A stretch of DNA of 36,771 nt from an uncultured Oscillospiraceae bacterium (GCA_900545625.1 UQZS01000014.1:1-36771); one strand, 5' to 3'. Shown: positions 1 through 9,205, numbered from the stretch's first letter. Program-made: numbers and translations. Notes: generated from the sequence alone by a model not told the origin.

Positions 1-411
1 ACGCCGTATGAGGCGCTCGACAGCGTCTTGGAGGGCACGACCGCGATCGCAACGAGCGCGGACGACTACGTCGCCGCCGCAAGGATCCTTGGGAAATATG
101 CGGACAAGAGCGACAGCTTCAATCTGAAAGGCGGTTTCCTGGACGATGAAGTGATCGACCTTGCAAAGCTGCAAAGTCTTGCTAAGCTGCCGTCGCGCGA
201 GGTATTGCTCGCTACGGTGCTCAGTGCGTTCAATGCGCCGATCGCTGCGTTTGCACGTGCTATTCAGGCTGTTGTAGACAAGAGCGGTGAGGAAGTCCCT
301 GCCGCCGAAGCGGCCGAACCCGCAGCCGAGGAGGCTGCTCCCGCAGCAGAAGAAGCTGCACCCGCGGCTGAAGAAGCTGCGCCCGCGGCAGAGGAGACCC
401 CTGCCGAATAA
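1..411 (+). CDS. rplJ: Large ribosomal subunit protein uL10 (L10), C-terminal part, truncated by window start
   Basis: L10 anchors the L7/L12 stalk on the 50S subunit. The reading frame is open from base 1, so only the C-terminal portion is present. The visible part matches the family's closing section, including the LPSREVLLATVL stretch before the L12-binding helix region. Translation should be read straight through; the TTG at 28 is not a start. An unusual feature is the final tail of about 35 residues, built from repeats of the AAPAAEE kind, which most L10 proteins lack. rplL follows after 30 bp, as in the standard rplJ-rplL operon. The L10 leader would lie upstream of the window. Confidence 0.95.
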   Translation, partial: TPYEALDSVLEGTTAIATSADDYVAAARILGKYADKSDSFNLKGGFLDDEVIDLAKLQSLAKLPSREVLLATVLSAFNAPIAAFARAIQAVVDKSGEEVPAAEAAEPAAEEAAPAAEEAAPAAEEAAPAAEETPAE

Positions 412-441
412 TCCTATAAAGAAAAATGGAGGATCATAGAA

Positions 442-819
442 ATGGCATCTGAAAAAGTTACCGCATTGCTTGAAGAGATCAAAGCAATGTCCGTTCTCGA
501 GCTGTCTGAGCTCGTCCATGCAGTAGAAGAAGAATTCGGCGTGTCTGCGGCTGCTGCCGTAGCGGTTGCGGCTCCGGCGGAAGGCGGCGCTGCTGCTGCG
601 GAAGAAAAGACCGAATTCGACGTGGTTCTGGCGGAAGTCGGTTCCGAGAAGATCAAGGTCATCAAGGCTGTCCGCGAGATCACGGGTCTGGGCCTCGGCG
701 AAGCGAAAGCTCTCGTCGACGGTGCACCCAAGACCGTCAAGGAAGCTATGCCGAAGGAAGAAGCCGAAGCTGCCAAAGCGAAGCTCGAAGAAGTCGGCGC
801 CAAGGTCGAACTCAAATAA
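442..819 (+). CDS. rplL: Large ribosomal subunit protein bL12 (L7/L12)
   Basis: This is the stalk protein that recruits translation factors and stimulates their GTPase activity. At 125 aa it has the normal length. It has an N-terminal dimerisation helix region (about residues 1-35), an Ala/Glu-rich flexible hinge (about 36-55), and the C-terminal domain with the conserved [17 protein letters not shown] and [10 protein letters not shown] segments. A GGAGG ribosome binding site lies at 428-432. It is the last gene of the operon, followed at once by a strong terminator. The open frame on the opposite strand (414-815) is a shadow of this Ala/Glu-rich gene. Confidence 0.97.
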   Translation: MASEKVTALLEEIKAMSVLELSELVHAVEEEFGVSAAAAVAVAAPAEGGAAAAEEKTEFDVVLAEVGSEKIKVIKAVREITGLGLGEAKALVDGAPKTVKEAMPKEEAEAAKAKLEEVGAKVELK

Positions 820-838
820 AAACGGTTTTGCCGTTATG

Positions 839-867
839 CACCCCGTCCTCGGACGGGGTGTTTTTTT
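839..867 (+). terminator. Intrinsic terminator of the rplJ-rplL operon
   Basis: A perfect 10-bp stem (839-848 with 851-860) and a 2-base turn are followed by seven T residues. This is a textbook rho-independent terminator. Confidence 0.95.
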
Positions 868-945
868 GCCTTATGTTCTGTGGCGGGCGTGTGTATGGAA
901 ATCGTTAGGTATTCACAAATTGCAGGTGATATTTTGTAAAACCGC

Positions 946-974
946 TTGACAACTTTCCTAAAATATCATATGAT
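946..974 (+). promoter_or_regulatory. Sigma-A type promoter for the TM2 protein gene
   Basis: TTGACA at 946-951 and TATGAT at 969-974 are separated by 17 bp. A short GC hairpin (989-993 with 999-1003) lies in the 5' untranslated region. Confidence 0.85.
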
Positions 975-1040
975 GGAGCTGGAAATATCCCGCCGAAAGC
1001 GGGAATTTGCACTTCCCATTTTTATTTAGGAGGAGATTTT

Positions 1041-1448
1041 ATGTTTTGCAGAAACTGCGGTAACGCTATGGACCCGAATCAGGCCGTCTGCCTGACTTGC
1101 GGGACGCCCGCAGGCGCGGGGAGCGCATTCTGCCCGAACTGCGGCAATCCCGTCGCACCGTCCGCCGTTGTGTGCGTGTCGTGCGGTGTCGCTTTGCAGC
1201 AGAAGCCGGCAGTAGGGGGCAAATCCAAGATCGCTGCGGGGCTTTTGGCGATCTTTTTGGGGTATTTGGGGATCCATAACTTTTACCTTGGTTATACCTC
1301 GAAAGCGGTTGTTCAACTGCTGGTTTCTTTGCTTTTGAGCTGGACGATCATTGCGCCGCTCGCCATTTGGGTTTGGACAATTGTCGAAGCTGTCCAGATC
1401 TTCACCGGCAAAATCACCGACGCCAACGGTATGGCGCTTTCCGATTAA
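1041..1448 (+). CDS. Double zinc-ribbon TM2 domain membrane protein
   Basis: This 135-aa protein has two N-terminal zinc-ribbon CxxC pairs of the double zinc-ribbon type (CRNCG...CLTCG and CPNCG...CVSCG, about residues 3-50). A TM2 domain follows (about 60-120), with two hydrophobic segments and the conserved LGYLGIHNFYLGY turn. TM2 proteins are small membrane proteins of uncertain function in bacteria; the zinc ribbons probably face the cytoplasm. AGGAGGA at 1028-1034 fits the ATG at 1041. Its own promoter and terminator flank it, so it is monocistronic. The family is clear but the cellular role is unknown. Confidence 0.88.
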   Translation: MFCRNCGNAMDPNQAVCLTCGTPAGAGSAFCPNCGNPVAPSAVVCVSCGVALQQKPAVGGKSKIAAGLLAIFLGYLGIHNFYLGYTSKAVVQLLVSLLLSWTIIAPLAIWVWTIVEAVQIFTGKITDANGMALSD

Positions 1449-1462
1449 AACCGGGCAATTTC

Positions 1463-1495
1463 AATCCCTGCCGCAAAAGCGGCGGGGATTTTTTT
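1463..1495 (+). terminator. Intrinsic terminator after the TM2 gene
   Basis: A 12-bp stem with one G-T wobble (1463-1474 with 1479-1490) and an AAAA loop is followed by a T run. Confidence 0.9.
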
Positions 1496-1526
1496 GTAGA
1501 TCTTGTCAAGATTTTCACAAAAACAG

Positions 1527-1555
1527 TTGCCTTTTTTCGTAGGATATTGTAAAAT
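1527..1555 (+). promoter_or_regulatory. Promoter of the adenosyltransferase-glycosidase operon
   Basis: TTGCCT at 1527-1532 and TAAAAT at 1550-1555 are 17 bp apart and lie 42 bp upstream of the chosen start at 1597. No other convincing promoter was seen before the terminator at 9206, which suggests one transcript for five genes. Confidence 0.6.
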
Positions 1556-1596
1556 ATAAGCTCTGAGAAATTCTTGAGATGTCAGGGGGCGCAGGC

Positions 1597-2106
1597 ATGC
1601 TTCGCTTGTATATGGGCGCCGGCGCCGGCAAAACGACCGCCGCGGCGGGACTTGCGCTGCGCGCGGTCTCACATGGCAAGTGTGTGCGCGTGCTTCAACT
1701 GCTGAAGCCGGCAATTTCACCGGAATTTGCGGCGCTGCAAGATAAGTTCGGCGCGCCTGTGACACTTGCACATCCGAACATGCCGTTTTTCTTTCAACTC
1801 GACGAAGCCGGGCAAGCGGATTACACCGCCCGCACAGAAATGCTCGTACCGCAGTTCTTTACGCCGCAGGCAGGGGATTTTCTGCTGATTGCCGACGAAA
1901 TGGGCGGTACGCTTCAAAACGGCATGTTCGAGGAAGGTGCGCTTCTAAAGCTTTTGCAGACACTGCCTGAATCTGTGCATGTCGCTTTGACGGGACGGGA
2001 TTTCCCCGCCGGCGTCCTTGCTATGGCGGACCTGATTTCGGAAATCCAAAATCGTCGTCATCCGTTTGACCGCGGCGTTGCTGCTGTAGAAGGGCTTGAA
2101 TTCTAA
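1597..2106 (+). CDS. CobA/CobO/BtuR-family corrinoid adenosyltransferase
   Basis: Enzymes of this family transfer the 5'-deoxyadenosyl group of ATP to the cobalt of cob(I)yrinic acid diamide or cob(I)alamin, giving coenzyme B12. The sequence shows a P-loop near the N-terminus (GAGAGKTTAAAG), a Walker-B-like LLIADEM segment, and the family's LTGRDFP...ADLISEI...RHPFDRG C-terminal signature. An in-frame ATG exists at 1579, but AGGGGG at 1584-1589 sits 7 bases before the ATG at 1597, and starting there puts the P-loop at the usual distance. It is about 169 aa, slightly shorter than typical members. It is first gene of an operon with a C_GCAxxG_C_C gene and glycoside hydrolases, which is an unusual setting. 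Confidence 0.82.
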   Translation: MLRLYMGAGAGKTTAAAGLALRAVSHGKCVRVLQLLKPAISPEFAALQDKFGAPVTLAHPNMPFFFQLDEAGQADYTARTEMLVPQFFTPQAGDFLLIADEMGGTLQNGMFEEGALLKLLQTLPESVHVALTGRDFPAGVLAMADLISEIQNRRHPFDRGVAAVEGLEF

Positions 2107-2115
2107 GGAGGGCTT

Positions 2116-2577
2116 ATGTCAAAATACACCGACCGTTCGGTCGAGCTTTTCAAATCCGGCTTTAATTGTGCGCAGTCCGTATTTGCCGCGTTTTGCGACA
2201 AGGTCGGTATGCCCGAAGAGACCGCCCTGCGCGTTTCAGCGGGCTTGGGCGGCGGTGTAGGCAGGATGCGAGAGGTCTGCGGCGCGCTTTGCGGCGCGGC
2301 AATGCTCGCGGGGATGCTTTACGGTGCGACCGAAGGATCAGACAGCGAAGCAAAGGCTTATACGTATCAAAAAGTGCAGGAGATCGCTGCCGAGTTCCGC
2401 AAAACCAACCCGTCTATCATCTGCCGCGAGCTTTTGGGGCTTCCGCCTGATTCGCCGCTTGAAAGCGCCCCCGAAGCACGTACGGAAAGCTATTACCAGA
2501 ATCGCCCGTGTCTGCATATTATTGAAAGTGCAGCGCGTGCGGCGGAAAAGATCTTGTTTTCTCAGGAGGATACATAA
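2116..2577 (+). CDS. C_GCAxxG_C_C family protein
   Basis: This 153-aa protein carries the hallmark of the C_GCAxxG_C_C family: NCAQSVFAAFC near the N-terminus, a glycine-rich GLGGGVGRM stretch, then CGALCGAAM. A further Cys (IICRELLG) lies around residue 102 and another near residue 132. The spaced cysteines suggest a metal or redox role, but the function of the family is not established. It starts 9 bp after the upstream gene behind a GGAGG site. Its TAA stop shares one base with the next ATG, so translation is probably coupled to the GH36-like gene. Confidence 0.85.
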   Translation: MSKYTDRSVELFKSGFNCAQSVFAAFCDKVGMPEETALRVSAGLGGGVGRMREVCGALCGAAMLAGMLYGATEGSDSEAKAYTYQKVQEIAAEFRKTNPSIICRELLGLPPDSPLESAPEARTESYYQNRPCLHIIESAARAAEKILFSQEDT

Positions 2578-5288
2578 TGGAATTTCCGAACAAACCGTTC
2601 ATTACAGTGGGCGATGGGCTCTTCGCCATCGGTAACAGACATATTGTGCGTGTTTTTTCGGTGTCCGATAAACAGACGTTCCGCACCGAATATATCCGCA
2701 ACCGCCGAATCGAGGGCGGGCTGGATCTGGAGTTTCAGCCCTGCTCGGAGGAATTTGTTCTGCGCGTATACACTGCAAAAAAGAAGATCGCCGCGCTTAA
2801 ATGCTCGGCGCTTCGTGTGGCGGATATTTTGACGAACGAAGAGGGCGACACCAAGCGGTTGGAAGTCCGCTTTGCGCCGCTGCACGCACTGGGCGTCGGC
2901 TATGCGGTCAGCGTAACGTATGAGGTCACGGGCGATAAGCCTTATATGTATAAGACACTGCGCTTTTCCTCGACGGACGACGACGTGCGCGTGGATACCA
3001 TCGACACGGAGCTCATTTCCCTGCCACGCGAGATGGCGCAGAAATGGAGCCGCCCGAATATGAAAAAGGCGTTTTTGCAGCCGTATCATGCGGCGCTCGG
3101 GCAGCCGATCTATTTGAACGGTCTGTTCACGGGCAGTGAGTTTCCGGCGGCGGATAACAACATCGAGGACGGCTATGCGCATGTGCGCTATTACAGCGGG
3201 AAGTCCTTTTATGACCTTGCCGACGGCAAGACCGAATACACCACGTGGAAAACCGTGTTCGGCGCGGCGCGCAGTATACAGCCCGAGGTCGTGCGTGCGG
3301 ATTTTCTTTCTTACATAGACGACATCGCGCGCCCCGTGGATCTGCGCGTGCAGTACAATTCGTGGTTTGACCATATGCTCGATATCGACCGCGACAACAT
3401 CCGGCATTCCTTTATGGAGATCGAAAAGGGCTTGACGCAAAACGGCGTGCCGCCCGTGGATGCTTATGTCGTGGACGACGGCTGGGTGGACTATGACAAG
3501 GATTTTTGGGGCTTTAACGAAAAATTCCCCAACGAGCTGTACGAGGGCGCGGCATTGGCCGAGAGCTTCGGCTCGCATTTCGGGCTTTGGCTGGGGCCGC
3601 GCGGCGGCTATAACAGTAAAACGCCGGGCTTCGGCAAGCGTATGCAGCGCGCGGGCAAGGGCGGCTACAACCGCTGCAGCCACGATGTGTGTACCGCCGA
3701 CCACCGCTACCATAAAAATATCACAGCGCTGTTTTTGGACTATATGGAGCGCTTCGACATCAACTATTGGAAGCTCGACGGCTTCATGCTGAAGCCCTGC
3801 CGTTCCAAGCACCATGGGCACCCCACGGGCGGGCGCGAGGGGATGTATGCGTTTACCGACCACTGGGAGAATTGGATCTCCATATTCCAAGCCATGCGTG
3901 CCGCGCGTGCAGAAAAGGGCAAGGCTTTGTGGCTCAATCAGACGAGCTACTGCAACGCAAGCCCGTGGTACCTGCAATTCTGCGAAAGCCTTTGGATGCA
4001 GAACAGTGATGACGTCGGGTTCTTAGATAAGACCGACAGCGGTGAGCCGATGGGCGGTGCGGATTACGACCGCATGCTGTCTTACCGCGATGCAAAATAT
4101 TTTGATTTCCACAAAACGCGCGCTTACCAATTCCCTGCGGCGCATATGTATAACCATGACCCCATTTACGGCAACACCGCGAAGGTGCAGATGACCGACG
4201 AGGAATTCCGCAAGTATCTGTATATGCTCGCATCGCGCGGTACGGCGTTTTGGGAGCTTTACTACAGTTACAATCTTTTCTCCCCCGAAAAGTGGCAGAT
4301 CAATGCCGACGTTTTGCGCTTCCTGCGCGATAAATTCCATATCCTGCGCCATGCCCAGCTTATCGGCGAAAGCCCCGAAACGGGCTCTGTATACGGGTAC
4401 AGCGCGTGGGACGGCGGCGAAGGTATCATAACGCTGCGCAATCCTCTAAATCGTGTGCAGAGCTTTTCCGTTACGCTGGACCGCCAAATCGGTGTGGGCG
4501 AGGAAGCGCGCGATATGGCCTGTGTCGTTTGGCTGCCGTACAGCCCCGAGCCCATGCATAAGCTTTGGCAGTACGGTGACACGCTGCAGGTGGAACTGCA
4601 GCCGCACGCGGTGCGTTTGCTTTGCTTCGGCAAGCCGGAAACAACGGCGCCCGTCCTCCGGCGTGCGCGCATGACGGATCAAAATACCGTGCGCCTGACC
4701 TTCGACAAGCGTATCGTTCTGTACGCCCAAAGCATTGCCGTGAACGGCGAGGTCTGCGAAGCACGGCTGTTGTCTGATTACAGCGAAGCGGAGGTGCAGC
4801 TTGGTACTCCGGCGGCGGAAGGCGAAACGCTGAACGTATCTTACAGCGTCAGCGACGTTTGGGGCAATCAAGCGCAGGCGGATTGTGCCGTAACATGGTA
4901 CCCGGACGGCAAGCTGCCGGGCGTTTTCTCCGGCGAGGGCGATTTCACGCTGCATATGCGGCTGGAAAACGCCCCGCGCGACGGTGTGCTGCTCACGCTC
5001 GGCCAGGACTTCACGGTGACGGTATCCAACGGCTGTCCCGTCGTTGAGTGCATGGGTGTAAAGGCAAAAGCGCACGACGCAGTGCACGAGCGGCGCTTTG
5101 TGCGTGTGGATGCGGTGCGTGAGCCGAACGGCGTTTTGAAGATCTATGTGGACGGTGCGCTTTCCGGCGGCGCCTATGACCCGCAGCATAAAGCGGATGC
5201 ACTGCCTGCTGCAACGCTTCAGGCGCATGAGTCTGTCAAGGAATATGTCTTTTTTGATCATGCCCGGCCGTTTGATGCGCTGCGTTGA
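2577..5288 (+). CDS. GH36-like (clan GH-D) alpha-galactosidase-type glycoside hydrolase with C-terminal beta modules
   Basis: This 903-aa protein has no signal peptide. Residues 1 to about 240 form a beta-rich N-terminal region. The barrel that follows has family landmarks: VVDDGW (about 300), FGLWLGP, YWKLDGF with the probable nucleophile Asp401, and NSDDVGF with Asp478/479 as likely acid/base. These match the GH36-type layout of retaining alpha-galactosidases. After about residue 690 come an Ig-like segment (LTFDKRIVLYAQSIAVNG...VSDVWGNQ) and a concanavalin-like segment ending near residue 895. Such extra modules are more typical of secreted enzymes, yet no export signal is visible. The substrate is unknown; alpha-galactosidase or alpha-N-acetylgalactosaminidase activity is plausible. 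It overlaps the previous gene by one base. Confidence 0.75.
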   Translation: MEFPNKPFITVGDGLFAIGNRHIVRVFSVSDKQTFRTEYIRNRRIEGGLDLEFQPCSEEFVLRVYTAKKKIAALKCSALRVADILTNEEGDTKRLEVRFAPLHALGVGYAVSVTYEVTGDKPYMYKTLRFSSTDDDVRVDTIDTELISLPREMAQKWSRPNMKKAFLQPYHAALGQPIYLNGLFTGSEFPAADNNIEDGYAHVRYYSGKSFYDLADGKTEYTTWKTVFGAARSIQPEVVRADFLSYIDDIARPVDLRVQYNSWFDHMLDIDRDNIRHSFMEIEKGLTQNGVPPVDAYVVDDGWVDYDKDFWGFNEKFPNELYEGAALAESFGSHFGLWLGPRGGYNSKTPGFGKRMQRAGKGGYNRCSHDVCTADHRYHKNITALFLDYMERFDINYWKLDGFMLKPCRSKHHGHPTGGREGMYAFTDHWENWISIFQAMRAARAEKGKALWLNQTSYCNASPWYLQFCESLWMQNSDDVGFLDKTDSGEPMGGADYDRMLSYRDAKYFDFHKTRAYQFPAAHMYNHDPIYGNTAKVQMTDEEFRKYLYMLASRGTAFWELYYSYNLFSPEKWQINADVLRFLRDKFHILRHAQLIGESPETGSVYGYSAWDGGEGIITLRNPLNRVQSFSVTLDRQIGVGEEARDMACVVWLPYSPEPMHKLWQYGDTLQVELQPHAVRLLCFGKPETTAPVLRRARMTDQNTVRLTFDKRIVLYAQSIAVNGEVCEARLLSDYSEAEVQLGTPAAEGETLNVSYSVSDVWGNQAQADCAVTWYPDGKLPGVFSGEGDFTLHMRLENAPRDGVLLTLGQDFTVTVSNGCPVVECMGVKAKAHDAVHERRFVRVDAVREPNGVLKIYVDGALSGGAYDPQHKADALPAATLQAHESVKEYVFFDHARPFDALR

Positions 5289-5308
5289 TACACAAGGAGG
5301 ATCCGGCG

Positions 5309-6784
5309 TTGAAACAGGTCGTTTTGATGATGGTGGATACCCAGCGCAAGGATATGGTCGGCTGCTATGACAAAGCGGCCCCGCCCACGCCGCATCTAAA
5401 TGCGCTTGCTGAAAACAGCCTGCGTTTTGAAAACGCCTTTACCTGCCAGCCGGTTTGCGGCCCCGCACGCTCGGCGCTGTTTACGGGGCTTTACCCGCAT
5501 ACCAACGGGATGGAGGCAAACAGTATGCCGCTGCGCAGCGGTATTCCGCACATTGGGCAGATGCTCTCCCAAAGCGGGATTGCGTGCGGCTACATCGGCA
5601 AATGGCATTTAGACGGCGGCGACTATTTCGGCTACGGCAAATGTCCCGACGGGTTTGACAAACGGTATTGGTACGATATGCGCAACTTCCTTGACGAATT
5701 GCCGGATGACCGCGCACGCCGGAAAAGCCGTCAAAATATGAACGGCCGCCGGGATGACCCGAAAGAGGAGGATACTTTTGCGCACCGCTGCTGCGATCGG
5801 GCGATCCGCTTTTTGGAGGAGCACCGCGACCGCGATTTCTTCCTGACGGTCTCTTTGGATGAGCCGCATGACCCAAGCGTTTGTCCGCGGCGCTTCTTCC
5901 GTGCGCTTCGGCGCTACCGCTTCCGTCTGAAACGCAATCCGAATGTACGCGCAAGTCTGAAATATAAGCCCGTGCACCAGCAGATCTGGCGTGAAAAATA
6001 CGGAAACATGCCGTTTTTCTGGTTCCGGCATATTGAGCGCGCCATGTTTGCCTGCAATTCATTTTGTGATTACGAGCTTGGCCGCGTGCTTGATAAGATC
6101 GATGCGCTCGGCATACAGCCCATGATCATTTACACGGCCGACCACGGCGACATGTTTTTTTCTCACGGACTTTTGGGTAAGGGCTGCGTGATGTATAACG
6201 AAATTACCAACATCCCGCTGCTGATTTCCGGCGGAGATTTTCCGAAGGGCGTCAGCCAAACGCCCGTGTCGCACATTGATATGGTGCCCACGGTTTTGCG
6301 GTATTTTGGGGTGCAAAAGCCGAAAACGCTTACGGGCGAGGCTCTGCAAACCGTCGATTTGCAAACGCCGAGGCGCGATGTGCATATCGAGTACACGCGC
6401 TATGAGGTGGATCACGACAGCTTTATGGGCTTTCAGCCGATCCGCTGTATTTTTGACGGACGGTATAAGCTGGTGATCAATCTGATGACCACAGACGAGC
6501 TTTACGACCTGGAGACCGATCCCTTCGAAATGACCAACCTGATCCACAGCACGCAGCACGCCGCGATCCGCAATGCACTGCACGATCGTCTGCTCGATCA
6601 CATGAATCACACGCGCGATCTCTACCGCGGGTATTACTGGGCCTGCCGTCCTTGGCGTAAGGACAAAACGGCGAGCTTTGACGATACGGGTTTTATCCGC
6701 CAAAAGGCCGAGGATGATTTTGTACAGCTGGATTACAGCACGGGGCTTCCCATGCGGTCGGCGGAACGCAGGCGTGAGGGTTAA
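5309..6784 (+). CDS. Type I (Cys-type) sulfatase, probably cytoplasmic
   Basis: Sulfatases hydrolyse sulfate esters using a formylglycine made from an active-site Cys or Ser. Here the signature C-x-P-x-R is present as CGPAR with Cys50, followed by SALFTG. GKWHL lies downstream and the metal-binding YTADHGDMFF segment is near residue 275. The Cys form can be matured by an anaerobic radical-SAM sulfatase-maturating enzyme, which is not in this window. The start is taken as TTG at 5309, because AGGAGG at 5295-5300 sits 8 bases upstream; the TTG at 5285 has no such site. No signal peptide is seen. The length (491 aa) is normal. It lies between two glycosidase genes, so it probably removes sulfate from their shared glycan substrate. 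Confidence 0.87.
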   Translation: MKQVVLMMVDTQRKDMVGCYDKAAPPTPHLNALAENSLRFENAFTCQPVCGPARSALFTGLYPHTNGMEANSMPLRSGIPHIGQMLSQSGIACGYIGKWHLDGGDYFGYGKCPDGFDKRYWYDMRNFLDELPDDRARRKSRQNMNGRRDDPKEEDTFAHRCCDRAIRFLEEHRDRDFFLTVSLDEPHDPSVCPRRFFRALRRYRFRLKRNPNVRASLKYKPVHQQIWREKYGNMPFFWFRHIERAMFACNSFCDYELGRVLDKIDALGIQPMIIYTADHGDMFFSHGLLGKGCVMYNEITNIPLLISGGDFPKGVSQTPVSHIDMVPTVLRYFGVQKPKTLTGEALQTVDLQTPRRDVHIEYTRYEVDHDSFMGFQPIRCIFDGRYKLVINLMTTDELYDLETDPFEMTNLIHSTQHAAIRNALHDRLLDHMNHTRDLYRGYYWACRPWRKDKTASFDDTGFIRQKAEDDFVQLDYSTGLPMRSAERRREG

Positions 6785-6794
6785 GGAAAGAGGA

Positions 6795-9191
6795 ATGCAT
6801 ATGGAAAAACTGCACGAGTACTTACAAGCCGCACCGGCGTCCGCACCGTGCGCGCAAAACGTAATCCTTGCGGGGAATACACGCATAAGCGTTTTGCTTG
6901 ACCGCGTTATCCGCATTGAGCACGGCACGCAAGAGGGCTTCACGGACGCGGCGACGCAGTCTGTCTGGTATCGCGACCACGGCACGGTGGAATTTCAGAC
7001 CGAAAAACACGGCGCTGTGTTGACAGTAAAAACGGCAAAAGCGTTGTTTGCGGTCAATACCGCTTCCGGAAAGCTGCTGTATGCGGTCGTGGGCGGCAAA
7101 CGGGTCCGCCCCTGTTGCCGCCATAACCTCAAAGGTACTGCGCGCACGCTCGACGCGACCTTCGGGCCGATCCCGTTAAAGGATGGCGTTTTGTCCTCTG
7201 ACGGCGTTGCGCTGCTCGATGACAGCAAGTCTCTGCTGCTTGACAAGGACGGTATGGTCACACAGCGCCCCGCAAACGAGCGGGACGTGTATGTGTTTGC
7301 TTTCGGCGATGACTATATCGGCGCGGTACGCGCGCTGTTCGCCATTACGGGCAGCGTCCCGCTGGTGCCGCGCTTTGCGCTGGGAAATTGGTGGAGCCGC
7401 TACTATCCTTACAGCCAGGCGGAATATGAAAATCTGATGCTCGAATTTGCCCGCAAGGACATCCCGCTGACCGTTGCCACGGTGGATATGGACTGGCACT
7501 GGGTGGATCTCGAAGCGCAGTTCCACGAAAAATTCAAAAAGACCTGGGGCAGCACCTCGGGCTGGACGGGCTACAGCTGGAACACCGATCTGTTCCCTGA
7601 TCCCAAAGGCTTTTTGCAGTTCCTGCATGCACAGAATTTAAAGGTCACGCTCAACCTGCATCCGGCGGACGGCTTCCGCTGGTTTGAGGACTGCTATCCC
7701 GAAATGGCAAAGGCTATGGGCGTAGACGCCGAAAAGCGCGAGCCCGTGGAATTCGACATTGCCGACCCGAAATTTATCAATAACTACCTTGACATTGGGC
7801 ACCATCCGTATGAAGCGGACGGTGTGGATTTCTGGTGGATCGACTGGCAGCAGGGCACGAAAAGCAAGCTTGCGGGGCTCGATCCGCTGTGGTCTTTGAA
7901 CCATTATCACTATTTGGATAACGGCAGGGATGCGCATCGCCCGATGATCCTGTCACGCTATGCCGGGATCGGCTCGCACCGCTATCCGCTCGGCTTTTCG
8001 GGTGATACGGCAATGAATTGGCGCGTGCTGCGCTTCCAGCCGTATTTTACGGCGACGGCGACGAACTGCGGCTATACCTGGTGGAGCCACGACATCGGCG
8101 GGCATCATTTCGGCGAACACAGCGACGAGCTGTATGTGCGCTGGGTGCAGTTCGGCGTGTTCGCGCCCATCCTGCGCCTGCACTCGACCTCCAACGACCT
8201 GTTCGGCAAGGAACCTTGGAATTACGCCTGGGCAGCCGATACGCTTGCGACAAAGGCGCTGCGCCTGCGCCATGCGCTGATCCCGTATATCTATACGATG
8301 AACTACCGCACGCACGCCGAAGGCCGCGCGCTGTGCGAGCCGCTATATTACACCTGCCCGAAAGAACCGGACGCTTACCGCTGTAAAAACGGGTATCTGT
8401 TCGGCTCGGAATTGCTTGTCTGCCCTGTGACCTCCAAGCGGGACGCCCACACAAAGGTCGCTGCAACCAAGGTGTACCTTCCCGAAGGGCGCTGGACGCA
8501 TTTCTTCACGGGCGCGGTCTATAAAGGCGGCAGGACTGTTTGCGTGCACAGCGACATGGACTCCATCCCCGTGTTCGCAAAGGCGGGCGCGATCATCCCG
8601 CTCTCGTGTGATGCAGGCAACAGCGTCCGCAATCCCGAACATATGGAGCTGCGCCTGTACCGCGGGAACAACACCTTTACTTTGTATGAGGACGACGGCG
8701 AGACGCGCGCATTCGAGCAGGGGGATTGCAGCAAGACCGAGATCACGCTTGCGGAAACAGAAAAGACGCTGACGCTTCGCATTTCGGGCGGGGAAGAAAA
8801 GCCGTATATGCCCAAAAACCGTATTTGGACGCTGCGTTTTGCCGACGTCGCGGACGCCGCCGGTATGCAGGTCACGGCGAACGGAACTCCCATAGAAGCG
8901 CAGCCCCAAGCCGTTCCCGACGCAGGGCTTACCGTCACGCTGCCGCCGCTGCCGGTCGGCACGTCGGTAAAGGTCACACTTGAGGGCGTACATGCGCGTG
9001 AAAATCCGCCGTATAAGGAGCGCATCCGCAATATCTTAACGCACTTCAACGCCAACAACATGAAAAAGTCCGCGACCTATCAGGGGCTTAAAAACAAAGC
9101 GACCTTGGAGGAGGCTGTTGCGGCGGCAAAGCGCGTGAAAAACCGCGCACTGCGCGCCGAGCTTCTTGAAGCACTGTGCGATATGGAATAA
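6795..9191 (+). CDS. Glycoside hydrolase family 31 alpha-glycosidase
   Basis: GH31 enzymes are retaining alpha-glycosidases (alpha-glucosidase, alpha-xylosidase, sulfoquinovosidase and alpha-N-acetylgalactosaminidase types are known). The 798-aa protein has the N-terminal beta domain, the barrel with TVDMDWHWVD, the nucleophile in WWIDWQQG (Asp350) and the acid/base in FSGDT (Asp404), then GYTWWSHDIGGH and RLHSTSND. A C-terminal beta domain follows, ending in a helical tail of about 60 residues rich in Lys and Ala. The frame opens at 6678, inside the sulfatase gene. The ATG at 6795 or 6801 just after the purine-rich AAGGAAAGAGGAA fits much better. It has no signal peptide. Which alpha-glycoside it cuts cannot be told from the sequence. 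Confidence 0.88.
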   Translation: MHMEKLHEYLQAAPASAPCAQNVILAGNTRISVLLDRVIRIEHGTQEGFTDAATQSVWYRDHGTVEFQTEKHGAVLTVKTAKALFAVNTASGKLLYAVVGGKRVRPCCRHNLKGTARTLDATFGPIPLKDGVLSSDGVALLDDSKSLLLDKDGMVTQRPANERDVYVFAFGDDYIGAVRALFAITGSVPLVPRFALGNWWSRYYPYSQAEYENLMLEFARKDIPLTVATVDMDWHWVDLEAQFHEKFKKTWGSTSGWTGYSWNTDLFPDPKGFLQFLHAQNLKVTLNLHPADGFRWFEDCYPEMAKAMGVDAEKREPVEFDIADPKFINNYLDIGHHPYEADGVDFWWIDWQQGTKSKLAGLDPLWSLNHYHYLDNGRDAHRPMILSRYAGIGSHRYPLGFSGDTAMNWRVLRFQPYFTATATNCGYTWWSHDIGGHHFGEHSDELYVRWVQFGVFAPILRLHSTSNDLFGKEPWNYAWAADTLATKALRLRHALIPYIYTMNYRTHAEGRALCEPLYYTCPKEPDAYRCKNGYLFGSELLVCPVTSKRDAHTKVAATKVYLPEGRWTHFFTGAVYKGGRTVCVHSDMDSIPVFAKAGAIIPLSCDAGNSVRNPEHMELRLYRGNNTFTLYEDDGETRAFEQGDCSKTEITLAETEKTLTLRISGGEEKPYMPKNRIWTLRFADVADAAGMQVTANGTPIEAQPQAVPDAGLTVTLPPLPVGTSVKVTLEGVHARENPPYKERIRNILTHFNANNMKKSATYQGLKNKATLEEAVAAAKRVKNRALRAELLEALCDME

Positions 9192-9205
9192 ACCAATAGC
9201 AGCAA

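Noticed and set aside
2562..3977. Long open frame (471 codons) on the minus strand opposite the GH36-like gene
   Set aside because: It lies fully antisense to a gene with clear catalytic motifs, has no recognisable domain, and is a side effect of GC-rich codon use. Similar long shadows occur opposite sulfatase, GH31, uvrB and pckG.
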